A stretch of 64,000 nucleotides of DNA from positions 1 through 64,000 of the forward strand of contig SVOY01000009.1 in the NCBI GenBank assembly GCA_015066105.1, in the 5' to 3' direction. A program made the translations under genes and the position numbers. The stretch comes from Oscillospiraceae bacterium. GTDB taxonomy: Bacteria > Bacillota > Clostridia > Oscillospirales > Acutalibacteraceae. Positions 41,997 through 50,904 of the stretch are shown piece by piece; position 1 is the first letter of the stretch, and each line of letters opens with the position of its first letter. Below the pieces are notes generated by a model. That model searched no databases and had not been told where the DNA came from. It saw only the letters and a list, made by a program, of their open reading frames with translations.

Positions 41997-44345
41997 ATGA
42001 ATATTATACAGACGGTGGTTTCCTATTTCGCAATAGCCGCGGCTTTCATTTCTTCATTTTTTTCGTGGGGGGAAACGGCAATGATGAGCTATAAAAATGA
42101 TTATGAGATACCTAACAGCATCCCTGAATACAGCGTGATTTCAACACAGGAAAAATCAGACTGGCAGGCAAAATGGATTTGGGATGAGGAAAGCCTCGGC
42201 GAAAAAAACACGTGGCTGTGCTTTTGCAAAAAAGCAACTCTTGATGAGGTGCCCGAAAGCCTTGTTGCCCATATTTCGGCCGATTCAAAATATTGGCTTT
42301 ACATAAACGGAGAAACCGTTGTTTTTGAGGGCAGTGTGAAAAGGGGCGCCGATGAAAACAGCGGATATTATGACAGCACGGATATTGCGCCCTATCTCAG
42401 AAAGGGTGAAAACTCAATCTGTGCTCTTGTATGGTATTGGGATGACGAAACAAGCTACTCCTATAACGGCAGCGGTCAGGGCGGCTTTCTTTTTGAAGCC
42501 GTGGGAGAGGGTGTCAGCATCTTTTCCGACGAAAGCTGGAAAGTGAAAAGAAACCCTGCTTATATTGACAGTGCTCTTTATCCGCCTAACTACAGACTTC
42601 CCGAATACAGTATTTATTATGATGCAAGGGAGGATATGGGCCCCTGGACCGCTGAGGACTATGATGTATCGGCCTGGGATAATGCGGCGGAATATGCCGT
42701 GGGCGGTCAGGGCGTTTACGGAAGGCTTTATCCGAGGGGAATACCCTTCCTTAAGGATTACGGCCTCAGGGAGTATGAGAATTCGGCAGATTATGCCGAT
42801 TATACGGTAAAAAAGCTTTTCGGTGAAAAAATCACCGTGGATGTTCCCTATAACGCTCAGCTTACTCCCTACCTTAAAATTATCGCACCTGCCGGAAAGA
42901 AAATCCGCATAACAACCGAAAACACTCTCATAGGTGCGGTTTCAACCACTTACATAACAAAGGAGGGTGAGCAGGAGTTTGAGGCCTTGGGCTGGTTTAA
43001 CGGTGAGCATATTACTTACAAAATACCAAAGGGCGTTACCGTGGTTTCTCTTATGTACCGTGAGACGGGTTATAACAGTGAATTCAGCGGAAATTTTGTA
43101 AGTGACGATGAGTTTATGAATTCGCTGTGGCAAAAATCCCTTCGCACCCTTTATGTTACCATGCGTGATAATTTTATGGATTGTCCCGACAGAGAAAGAG
43201 CTCAGTGGTGGGGCGACGTGACAAGCGAAATGATTATGACGATGTATTCTATGGACAGTAATTCCTATCTTCTCTATCAGAAGGGTGTAGAGGCAATGTT
43301 GTCTCACATTGATGAAACAAAGGTGCTTCAGACCGTGGTGCCGATTAGCGGAGACTATTTTGAGCTGCCCGTTCAGCAGCTTGCGGGAATTGTAGGCTTT
43401 TTCACCTATTATGAATATACGGGTGACAAGGCCTTTATCGAAAAGGTTTACAACGCCTCGCTTGATTATCTCAGGCTCTGGGATATAGGTGAGAACAAGC
43501 TTGTTGTACATCGGAGCGGCTCCTGGGATTGGCCCGACTGGGGCAAAAAGGCGGATATGACCGCCATAGAAAACGCCTGGGTTTATTATGCACTTTCATC
43601 TGTGGAGAAAATGTCTGAGCTTTTGGGTAAGGATGAGGACCTTGCTTTTATCCGTGAAAGAAAGGCCGATATAGCGCAGGGCTACAAGGCTTTGTGGACG
43701 GATGAGGGCTTTAAAAGTGACGATGTGAAAAAGCCGGATGACAGAGCCAATGCACTTGCCGTGCTTTCGGGTCTTGCGCAAAAGGAACAGTATGACGTTA
43801 TTGCGGGCGTGCTTGTGACCACGGAAAATTCAAGTCCCTATATGGAGTACTATGTTCTTGAGGCACTTTGTGAAATGGGCGAATACGGTGCCGCCGAAAA
43901 CAGAATCAAGCAAAGATACGAGGATATGGTAAAGGAAGATTATTCTACTCTCTGGGAATTCTGGAACTCCTGGCAGGGAACCAAGAATCACGCCTGGAGC
44001 GGCGGTCCGCTTGTAATAATGAGTAAGCATTTTGCAGGCATTGCACCCCTTGAGGCAGGCTATGAAAGTGTGAAAATTGACCCGCAGTATGCACTGTATG
44101 ATAATCTTAGCTGCACCGTGCCGAGCGTGAGAGGCTTAATCACCCTTGATTATGAAAAGACTGATGAGGGCTATGCTGTCAATCTCAGCCTGCCCGAGGA
44201 TATGAAGGCGGTTTTATATGTGCCTGACGGTGCTGCGGTGAAAATAAATTCAAAGGTTTATTACCGTGACGGCAAATATGCGGGCAAAAAAGCAGGCAAT
44301 GTGGAGATTATTAAAAAAGAGTCTGATGACGGATACAGAATGTGA
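41997..44345 (+). CDS. Membrane-anchored GH78-like alpha-L-rhamnosidase
   Basis: 782 residues. An uncleaved-looking N-terminal membrane segment (VVSYFAIAAAFISSFFSWG) is followed by two beta-sandwich domains (WQAKWIWDEESLGEKNTWLC opens the first) and an (alpha/alpha)6 barrel. The barrel motif NFMDCPDRERAQWWGDVTSE is the GH78 signature with its catalytic-site Asp/Glu region, and WDWPDWGKK and ENAWVYYALSS follow. It should remove alpha-L-rhamnose from pectin or flavonoid glycosides outside the cell. It is the first gene of a carbohydrate cluster that continues to 49206. Confidence 0.85.
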   Translation: MNIIQTVVSYFAIAAAFISSFFSWGETAMMSYKNDYEIPNSIPEYSVISTQEKSDWQAKWIWDEESLGEKNTWLCFCKKATLDEVPESLVAHISADSKYWLYINGETVVFEGSVKRGADENSGYYDSTDIAPYLRKGENSICALVWYWDDETSYSYNGSGQGGFLFEAVGEGVSIFSDESWKVKRNPAYIDSALYPPNYRLPEYSIYYDAREDMGPWTAEDYDVSAWDNAAEYAVGGQGVYGRLYPRGIPFLKDYGLREYENSADYADYTVKKLFGEKITVDVPYNAQLTPYLKIIAPAGKKIRITTENTLIGAVSTTYITKEGEQEFEALGWFNGEHITYKIPKGVTVVSLMYRETGYNSEFSGNFVSDDEFMNSLWQKSLRTLYVTMRDNFMDCPDRERAQWWGDVTSEMIMTMYSMDSNSYLLYQKGVEAMLSHIDETKVLQTVVPISGDYFELPVQQLAGIVGFFTYYEYTGDKAFIEKVYNASLDYLRLWDIGENKLVVHRSGSWDWPDWGKKADMTAIENAWVYYALSSVEKMSELLGKDEDLAFIRERKADIAQGYKALWTDEGFKSDDVKKPDDRANALAVLSGLAQKEQYDVIAGVLVTTENSSPYMEYYVLEALCEMGEYGAAENRIKQRYEDMVKEDYSTLWEFWNSWQGTKNHAWSGGPLVIMSKHFAGIAPLEAGYESVKIDPQYALYDNLSCTVPSVRGLITLDYEKTDEGYAVNLSLPEDMKAVLYVPDGAAVKINSKVYYRDGKYAGKKAGNVEIIKKESDDGYRM

Positions 44346-44380
44346 AGCAAATCGGGCAGATTTTTTCGGAGGTTGAAATA

Positions 44381-45631
44381 ATGAAGAGAAAAATATTAAC
44401 GGGAATTTTACTTGCCTTTGTTCTTGTAATTGCGGGAATTCTGGCACTTTCAATAAGGCCTGAATACAGCAAGGTTAACTATAACCCTGCAGACAGTCAT
44501 AACAAAACGGACAAAACAATCAGCTTCGGTACCGACGGCAAGCTGAAAATTCTGCATATTACCGATACCCATCTTAAGCATAATCATAACCTTGAGCCTA
44601 CAATACTGATGGTGGAAAGGGCCTGCGATGCCGAAAAGCCCGATATCGTTATGCTTACGGGCGATATTGTTTTGAATTGCGACAGCGCAGAGGACACAAA
44701 AAAGCTTATAAACGCACTTATGAATGTTTTTGATTCAAGGAATATTCCCGTTGCCGTTACCTTCGGCAACCACGATTCAGAGCAGGGAGAAATGTCACGC
44801 GAGGAGCTGATGGCATATTACAACAGCTTTTCCTGCAGTGTTTCCGTTGATGACGGCGAGGCTCTTACGGGCTGCGGCACATATAATATCCCGGTGCTTT
44901 CATCTGACGGAAAAAAGGTGAAATTCAACCTTTGGGTATTTGACTCGGGCGACTACGATGAAGAGGGCCGCTACAGCTGTGTTCAGCCTGACCAGGTTGA
45001 ATGGTACAAAAAGACCTCGGATAAGCTTAAAAGGGAAAACGGCGGTGAAGCTGTCAATTCCCTTGTTTTTCAGCACATAATCGTCGGCGAAATTTACGAT
45101 GCACTTATGAAGGCAGATTCGCATAAATCCTATTCCTACAAGCATCTTTATAACGAGGACGAGTATTATATGTTTGACCCTGACCGTGTAAATTACGGCA
45201 CAATAAGAGAAACACCCTGCCCGGGCTATGCCAATTACGGTCAGTTTGATGCAATGGTTGAAAAGGGCGATGTGCTTGCAATGTTTACGGGGCACGACCA
45301 CACAAATGCCTTTGGAGTTGAGTATAAGGGAATTGATATTGTAAATTCCCTGAGCACCCGCTACATAGGCCTTTTCCACTCCACACAGTGCGGATACCGT
45401 GTTATTGAGGTGGACGAAAAAGATACCTCAGCCTATGAAACACGTGTAGAGCGAATGTTTGACAACTATGATTTTGAAGCTGTGAGGGAAGCAAAGGAAA
45501 CGGGTGATAAGTTTACATATAAAATGCTGCGTGAATTTGCGGTTAAGGGAGCGGTACAGAAATTTGCCACCGTCGCTTACGGCAAGCTTATCGAAGGCGT
45601 TACCGGCAGACAGGTGACCTATCCCGATTGA
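44381..45631 (+). CDS. Membrane-anchored metallophosphoesterase
   Basis: 416 residues. One N-terminal helix (ILTGILLAFVLVIAGILALS) is followed by a calcineurin-like domain with LHITDTHLKH (D-x-H), MLTGDIV (GD), FGNHDSEQG (GNH) and FTGHDHTNAF (GHxH), the full metal set. It is distinct from the two paralogues at 19659 and 56057. It probably acts outside on phosphorylated sugars or polymers. The start was placed at ATG 44381 behind TCGGAGG; a longer frame from 44342 overlaps the GH78 stop but has no such site. Confidence 0.85.
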   Translation: MKRKILTGILLAFVLVIAGILALSIRPEYSKVNYNPADSHNKTDKTISFGTDGKLKILHITDTHLKHNHNLEPTILMVERACDAEKPDIVMLTGDIVLNCDSAEDTKKLINALMNVFDSRNIPVAVTFGNHDSEQGEMSREELMAYYNSFSCSVSVDDGEALTGCGTYNIPVLSSDGKKVKFNLWVFDSGDYDEEGRYSCVQPDQVEWYKKTSDKLKRENGGEAVNSLVFQHIIVGEIYDALMKADSHKSYSYKHLYNEDEYYMFDPDRVNYGTIRETPCPGYANYGQFDAMVEKGDVLAMFTGHDHTNAFGVEYKGIDIVNSLSTRYIGLFHSTQCGYRVIEVDEKDTSAYETRVERMFDNYDFEAVREAKETGDKFTYKMLREFAVKGAVQKFATVAYGKLIEGVTGRQVTYPD

Positions 45632-45720
45632 TACAGCAGGTTAGGATTTGAATCAGACGGAGAAACTATTCTGCGATTTAAAGGAAGGAATAAAGTAATA
45701 AAAGCAAAAAGGTGAAGGCA

Positions 45721-46464
45721 ATGAAATTTTCCGAATTAACAGAGCGTATATACGATTTTAACAGACCTAACAGATATGCCCTTAAGCCCTACCTTATAAA
45801 CGACGGTAAAAAGCACCCCTTTGCAATTATCTGTCCCGGCGGCGGTTACTCCGAGGTTTGCTCCTTCGGTGAGGGAAGACCCTTTGCAAAAAAGCTTAAC
45901 GGGCTCGGCTATCACGCGTTTGTCGTTTACTACCGCGTAAAGAAAAAGGCACGCTATCCTCATCCTCACGAGGATTTACAGCGCGCAATCGAAACGGTTT
46001 TTGCCAACGCTGAGCAGTGGAGGCTTGATACCGGAAGCTGGTCAATATGGGGCAGCTCCGCCGGCGGACACCTTGTTGCAAGCTACTGTGCACAAAACCA
46101 CGGAACACCCAAGCCGACGGCGGTTGTGCTTGTTTATCCCGTAATATCCATGGGCGAGCATACCCACAAGGGCTCAAGGGATAATCTTCTCGGCAAAAAT
46201 CCCGATGAGGTCATGATTGAAAAGCTTTCGGCGGAAAAGCGGGTGACCTCAGATTATCCGCCTGCGTTTATATGGTACGGCACGGCCGATGATACGGTTG
46301 CACCGATTAACACAAAAATGATGGCAGACTCTCTTGAAAAAGCGGGTGTGCCTCACAGGGTTGCGGAATATGAGGGTATAGGTCACGGTGCAGGCCTTGC
46401 ACAGGGTACCGTTGCCGAAGGCTGGTTTGAAAAGGCCGTTGAGTTCTGGCAAAGTCAGAGCTGA
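45721..46464 (+). CDS. Alpha/beta hydrolase, BD-FAE/acetyl esterase type
   Basis: 247 residues without a signal peptide. The oxyanion motif is CPGGGYSEVCSFGEGRPFAK, the nucleophile lies in WGSSAGGHLVASY, the acid in WYGTADDTV and the histidine in GIGHGAGLAQG. The group includes acetyl-xylan and acetyl-pectin esterases and feruloyl esterases. It probably deacylates oligosaccharides taken up by the neighbouring GPH symporter. The ATG at 45721 follows AAAAAGGTGAAG. Confidence 0.85.
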   Translation: MKFSELTERIYDFNRPNRYALKPYLINDGKKHPFAIICPGGGYSEVCSFGEGRPFAKKLNGLGYHAFVVYYRVKKKARYPHPHEDLQRAIETVFANAEQWRLDTGSWSIWGSSAGGHLVASYCAQNHGTPKPTAVVLVYPVISMGEHTHKGSRDNLLGKNPDEVMIEKLSAEKRVTSDYPPAFIWYGTADDTVAPINTKMMADSLEKAGVPHRVAEYEGIGHGAGLAQGTVAEGWFEKAVEFWQSQS

Positions 46465-46525
46465 AGAATAATATAGTGCTGACTACTAAAAATTATTAAA
46501 TCATTGTGTTATTTTACCAAATTGC

Positions 46526-46553
46526 TTGAAAAAAATAAAAAAAGTGTTAGTAT
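46526..46553 (+). promoter_or_regulatory. Promoter of the GPH symporter gene
   Basis: TTGAAA (46526-46531) and TAGTAT (46548-46553) are 16 bases apart in an A-rich stretch, 26 bases before the start codon. Confidence 0.5.
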
Positions 46554-46579
46554 TTACTAAAATATGTTTTGGAGATGAT

Positions 46580-48094
46580 ATGATGTCTAAACAGAAAACA
46601 AGCTCCCCTGCAGAAATACCTCAGGGAGCCCTCAATCACGGCGAAGGCAAGTACATTTCAAAGTTTGAATACTTTTGTGTAATGCTTTCAAGAATCGGCG
46701 GTATGTTCGGCACAACTCTTACGGGTACTCTTGCAACAGCCTTTTTGCATGAGCTTTACTTCGGGCCCGTAGGTGTGAATTCTGATGAAATTGCGGATAT
46801 TCTTGCCGTACAGACAACCATGACCACAATTCTCGGTATAATAATGGGTGCCGTTTCCGGCATTATCGTTCAGAAGTGGAAAACCCGTTGGGGCAGATAC
46901 CGCCATTGGTATATTATCTGTCTTATTCCCATCTTCACTCTCACAGCCTTGTATTTCTATGTTCCCGAAGGCTGGACAATTCAGCAGATGACTCTTTTCC
47001 GCTACGGTATTGCCTGCTGTCAGACCATATTCAACACGTTCAACAACTTCGGTCAGAACATTGTTCAGGTTATTTCTCCCAACCATAAGGAAAAGAAAAC
47101 CGTTGCAACCATCTGGCAGCTTTCCTATTACATCGGCTACGGCGGAGCTTATATTTCAACCTTCATTTACGGCCTGTTCAGCGATGACAAGAACAAGATG
47201 TATATGACACTTGCACTTGTTGCGGCAGGTGTTACCGCATTCGGTAACCTTATGTGCGCACTTTTCTGTCAGGAAAGAATCGAGCTTCCCAAGAAGGAGA
47301 AGGTCAAGATTTCAAAGGCTCTGTTCTCCCTTTTCAGATACAGGAATTACCGTGCTTACCACGCAATGCAGTGGGTAAACGCTTTTGCCTGGCTCGGCAG
47401 AATGTCAACCTATCTTGCCGCTATTACGGTCGGCTCATCAAAGAACCTTCTTCTCACGCTGCCTACGGCTGTGGGTACCGTTGTGGGTAATCTTATCTGC
47501 ACAAAGCTTTCAAAAAAGCACGAGCCCACAAAGCTTCTCAAGTTCTGCGGCATCTATACTCCCGTTTCGGCTTGTGTGCTTTTTGCAATCTGCTTTATTG
47601 AAGCAAAGATGGGCATACGCTTTTTCGAGGGCTGGAACAGTATATTCTTCTATTTCTTCTACTTTGTTTTCGGTATCGGTATCGGTATTCAGGAGCTTTC
47701 GAACTCACACTTCAACGTTGAATTCCTTGACTATCTTGAGTGGCAGTGCGGTGAAAGAATGGAAGCAATCCAGGGCATCGTTCCCGGTTGGATCAACTCA
47801 GGCTGTAACTGGCTTAAGGATGTTTCTCTTCCCTTTATGGTTGCGTGGGCAGGCTATATGTCCTCGGCAGAGGGTGACCTTGTTGCAACAATGCAGGCTC
47901 AGCCCAACTATCTTGACGTCTGCCTGAAGATTCTCGCCTTCCTTCTCTTCGGCTACACAACGGCCAACGTTCTCAAGGCTGTTATCCTCAAGTTCTTCTA
48001 TGATGTTGAGGGCGAAAAGAAGGAGCAGATGTACCGCGATCTTGAGGAAATCAGAGCTGAACGCCACAAGGAAAACGAGGCAATCGAAGCCTGA
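46580..48094 (+). CDS. GPH-family sugar symporter
   Basis: 504 residues with about 12 membrane helices. The family loop is IVQKWKTRWGRYRHW and the protein begins with a polar stretch before KFEYFCVMLSRIGGMFGTTL. It is related to, but not the same as, the symporter at 9798. It is likely to import rhamnose-containing or galacturonide products of the neighbouring GH78 and beta-helix enzymes. GGAG lies 5 bases before ATG 46580 and 8 bases before ATG 46583, so either may start translation. It is followed by a 170-bp gap without features. Confidence 0.87.
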   Translation: MMSKQKTSSPAEIPQGALNHGEGKYISKFEYFCVMLSRIGGMFGTTLTGTLATAFLHELYFGPVGVNSDEIADILAVQTTMTTILGIIMGAVSGIIVQKWKTRWGRYRHWYIICLIPIFTLTALYFYVPEGWTIQQMTLFRYGIACCQTIFNTFNNFGQNIVQVISPNHKEKKTVATIWQLSYYIGYGGAYISTFIYGLFSDDKNKMYMTLALVAAGVTAFGNLMCALFCQERIELPKKEKVKISKALFSLFRYRNYRAYHAMQWVNAFAWLGRMSTYLAAITVGSSKNLLLTLPTAVGTVVGNLICTKLSKKHEPTKLLKFCGIYTPVSACVLFAICFIEAKMGIRFFEGWNSIFFYFFYFVFGIGIGIQELSNSHFNVEFLDYLEWQCGERMEAIQGIVPGWINSGCNWLKDVSLPFMVAWAGYMSSAEGDLVATMQAQPNYLDVCLKILAFLLFGYTTANVLKAVILKFFYDVEGEKKEQMYRDLEEIRAERHKENEAIEA

Positions 48095-48264
48095 TTTGTC
48101 AGGTTTGACTAGTCATAAACGATAAAAAAACAAAAGCGGTTTGCTAAGAATTGATTTCGGTGCGGGCCGCTTTAGCTATAGCAGTGTAAAGCAAAGGACA
48201 CGGCTTATGTCTTGGCCGGTTTAACAGACCTGCAAAAATCATTATATAAATGAGGTAAGCTTAT

Positions 48265-49206
48265 ATGAATTTTATAAAGGTTACGGAAAGCAAAAGGGTT
48301 TATGCTGACGGAATTCACGATGATACAAAGGGCCTGCAGGAATGTATCGATAAGCTCAGAGACGGCGGAACGGTGTATTTTCCCGACGGCACCTATCTTG
48401 TTTCAGCGGCACTCATCTTTTATTCAAACCAGATTTTCAGACTTTCGGATAATGCCGTAATTCTGAGAAGCGATAAAAGCAGACCGCTTACAAGATATCT
48501 GCTTGCTTCTTATTCCGAGCCTGAACAAGGCGGTTATGAGGGAACGCACGACGTTGTTATTTCCGGCGGTGTTTTTGACGGAAACAAAAGCCTCAGGGAG
48601 CACTCCACTCTTATAAATACCGTGCATTGCCGCAATATCCGCATAGAGGGCTGTCGCTTTTGCAACTGCGCCTTCTGGCATATGATTGAAATAAATTCTA
48701 CGGAAAATGCCGTGATAACAGATTGTGTTTTTGACGGTCATTCATACACGGCAATTCCCGAAAATCTATTAAACGAGCAGATACAGCTTGACCTTTCACG
48801 CGAGGGCTCCTACGGGCCCGTTTACAACTGTGACGGCACTCTTGTTGATTTTTGCAGGGATGATACCGTTTGCAGTAATATTGTGATAAAGAACAACATT
48901 TTCAAATGTGCAGGCTTTCCTGCTATCGGTCATCACGGCGATTGTGCACACAATAATATATCAATTGAAAACAATGTTTTTGACGGTGCTTCGGGCTTGT
49001 ACGGCAAAAGCAGAGGTTATATAATTTTCAGACCTGCGGTTTACGGTGTGACAATAAAAAGCAATGCTTTTATTTCTGCACAAGCAGATGCATCGCCGAA
49101 TTACGGAATAATTTTTGAAAACCCCGATGAAGCCAAGCTTACTGCAGAGGGCAACGCTTTTGAGGGTGCCTTTGACAAAGAGATTATTATCGGCACGCAA
49201 GAATGA
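48265..49206 (+). CDS. Right-handed beta-helix (pectin-lyase-like) protein
   Basis: 313 residues. The N-terminal VYADGIHDDTKGLQECIDKL and GGTVYFPDGTYLVS are the standard opening of parallel beta-helix glycosidases and lyases. Coils then repeat at about 22-25 residues (NIRIEGCRFCNCAFW, NIVIKNNIFKCAGFP, NISIENNVFDGASGL). No signal peptide, so it acts inside. It could be a polygalacturonase-, lyase- or epimerase-type enzyme for pectin fragments; the catalytic residues cannot be named. It is in line with the GPH symporter and GH78 genes. GAGGTAAG precedes the ATG. Confidence 0.8.
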   Translation: MNFIKVTESKRVYADGIHDDTKGLQECIDKLRDGGTVYFPDGTYLVSAALIFYSNQIFRLSDNAVILRSDKSRPLTRYLLASYSEPEQGGYEGTHDVVISGGVFDGNKSLREHSTLINTVHCRNIRIEGCRFCNCAFWHMIEINSTENAVITDCVFDGHSYTAIPENLLNEQIQLDLSREGSYGPVYNCDGTLVDFCRDDTVCSNIVIKNNIFKCAGFPAIGHHGDCAHNNISIENNVFDGASGLYGKSRGYIIFRPAVYGVTIKSNAFISAQADASPNYGIIFENPDEAKLTAEGNAFEGAFDKEIIIGTQE

Positions 49207-49377
49207 AATGAGAAGCGCGTTAATCAGGCGCACTTGCTTTCCTTGTCAAACTGGCTTTAGCTGCAAGGCTTAATTACAACGCCTTGTGTTTTCGGCTCCT
49301 CACCTGAAATGCACTGCATAAAAACAAAGGGCGAGGACAACGAAACAAGCAAAATCATACCGACAGAGGTGAAATAA

Positions 49378-50433
49378 ATGCCTATTCATATTATTCGTCA
49401 GGATATAACAAAAATGAGGGTTGATGCCATTGTCAACCCCTCAAACCCTTTTCTTGAGCCCACGGGCGGGACAGGCCTTGCCATACACAAGGCTGCCGGA
49501 CCAGAGCTTCTTGACCGTTGCCGCAAGCTCGGCGGCTGTGCCATGGGCAGTGCAAAAATCACGCCCGCCTTCAACCTGCCTTGCAAATACGTTATACATA
49601 CGGCAGGCCCCGATTGGTATCGGAAGGGGGACACTGAAGCCTTGCTTGCGTCCTGCTACAGAAGCTGCATTGAGACCGCAAAGCAAAAGGGCTGTGAAAG
49701 CCTGGCGTTTCCGCTTATTTCCTCGGGTGCTTACGGTTACCCGAAGGAAAGGGTGCTTAAAATTGCAACGGATACCATAAGTGACTGCCTTACGGACAGT
49801 GATATGACGGTTTATCTGCTTGTCTACGATAAAAAATCCTATGAGCTTTCGGAAAAGCTGTTTTTTGGCATTGAGAGCTACATTGATGACAATTACACAG
49901 AGCGTTATCTCAGCCGATTGGCAGACACTGCCTTACCCCGGAAAAGAGGTGCTTATGAACAGGCGGATTACAGCCGTGTGCCGTCAGATGAATTTATGTC
50001 TGCGCACTTGGCCGGGATGCCGTGTGAGCCCGTGGTCTGTGCCTCGAAATGTGCGCCGACGGTGAGCCTCGATGATTTTATAAAGCTTGATGAAAGCTTT
50101 GCCGATAAGCTCGTTAAGCTTATTGACGCAAAAGGCCTGAGCGATGTGGAGTGCTACAAAAAAGCGAATGTCAGCAAGCAGACCTGGCACAAGCTGATGA
50201 CGGATAAGCACTACAGGCCGAACAAAAAAACGGCAATTTCCTTTGCCGTTGCCCTTGAATTAAGCCTTGAAGAAACGCAGAAGCTTCTTGCCAGTGTAGG
50301 ATTTATTCTTTCTGACAGCAATCTTTTTGACGTAATTATCAAATACTGCCTTGAAAATGAAATATATGACGTTTTTGAAATTGACTCTGCGCTTTTCAAA
50401 TATGACCAGGAGACACTGTTTTCAAAGGCATAG
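49378..50433 (+). CDS. Macro-domain protein with C-terminal HTH-like domain
   Basis: 351 residues. The macro domain fills residues 1-165: DAIVNPSNPFLEPTGGTGLA (ADP-ribose loop), CKYVIHTAGPDW and LAFPLISSGAYGYPKERVLK. A linker then leads to a C-terminal HTH-like region (VECYKKANVSKQTWHKLMTD, LELSLEETQKLLASVGFI). Macro domains bind or hydrolyse ADP-ribose or its derivatives. The same architecture is often found beside vWA or Ter-type stress genes, and a vWA gene follows here, now separated by a MITE. AGAGGTGA precedes the ATG. Confidence 0.88.
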   Translation: MPIHIIRQDITKMRVDAIVNPSNPFLEPTGGTGLAIHKAAGPELLDRCRKLGGCAMGSAKITPAFNLPCKYVIHTAGPDWYRKGDTEALLASCYRSCIETAKQKGCESLAFPLISSGAYGYPKERVLKIATDTISDCLTDSDMTVYLLVYDKKSYELSEKLFFGIESYIDDNYTERYLSRLADTALPRKRGAYEQADYSRVPSDEFMSAHLAGMPCEPVVCASKCAPTVSLDDFIKLDESFADKLVKLIDAKGLSDVECYKKANVSKQTWHKLMTDKHYRPNKKTAISFAVALELSLEETQKLLASVGFILSDSNLFDVIIKYCLENEIYDVFEIDSALFKYDQETLFSKA

Positions 50434-50525
50434 AGCTGTTTTTTTAAAATACCGTTAAGGTAAAAAGAAAAAGTAAATTGCAGATTGACCAAAAGAAAAC
50501 TGAAAAAAGCTATACTGTGGCTGTA

Positions 50526-50800
50526 GGGTGACAGTAGTTGAACCCGATAAGGTTTAACGGGGCATATTTTCACCGTAACTTTGTTAAAAAGCCTTGAAAG
50601 GCGCCAGCCTTTCTGCGTTTTTTGCCTTGTTACGATAAAAATCTTCTCCCGTTAAACTTCGATGAACCTTAAATGCCCGAGTTATAGTGCATTTAAGGAT
50701 TTCTTCGACGAAACAATACTTGCGTCTTGCGAGGAGAAAAATCATTAAAGGTGCTGTAAATCGGACATTTAAGGCTTATCAGGTTCGGCTACTGTCACCC
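50526..50800 (-). mobile_element. MITE-like element, copy B (inverted)
   Basis: 275 bp with terminal inverted repeats starting GGGTGACAGTAG at both ends, continuing TTGAACCCGATAAGG and CCGAACCTGATAAGC. It is flanked by TA on both sides (ctgTA|GGGTG ... CACCC|TAggg), which would fit a TA-targeting (IS630/Tc1-like) transposase. There is no coding frame. It lies between the macro-domain and vWA genes and aligns over its whole length with the reverse complement of copy A at 38724-39000. Confidence 0.87.
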
Positions 50801-50818
50801 TAGGGTGGCGAGTATAAA

Positions 50819-50848
50819 CCGAACCCCGTTAAACCTTATCGGGTTCGG
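50819..50848. repeat. Solo fragment of a MITE end
   Basis: CCGAACCC (50819-50826) pairs with GGGTTCGG (50841-50848); the core CCCCGTTAAACCTTATCGGG matches the inner part of the MITE B left terminus. It looks like a relic of another insertion, or may serve as a hairpin before the vWA gene. Confidence 0.65.
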
Positions 50849-50904
50849 ATTATAAGGTTAAAGCAAACCTTGCGGCCACAATTTTTTTCAGGAGGTAAAA
50901 TAAT

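Noticed and set aside
48095-48264. Terminator or RNA gene between the GPH symporter and beta-helix genes
   Set aside because: AAAGCGG/CCGCTTT has a 27-nt loop and no T-run; nothing else stands out.
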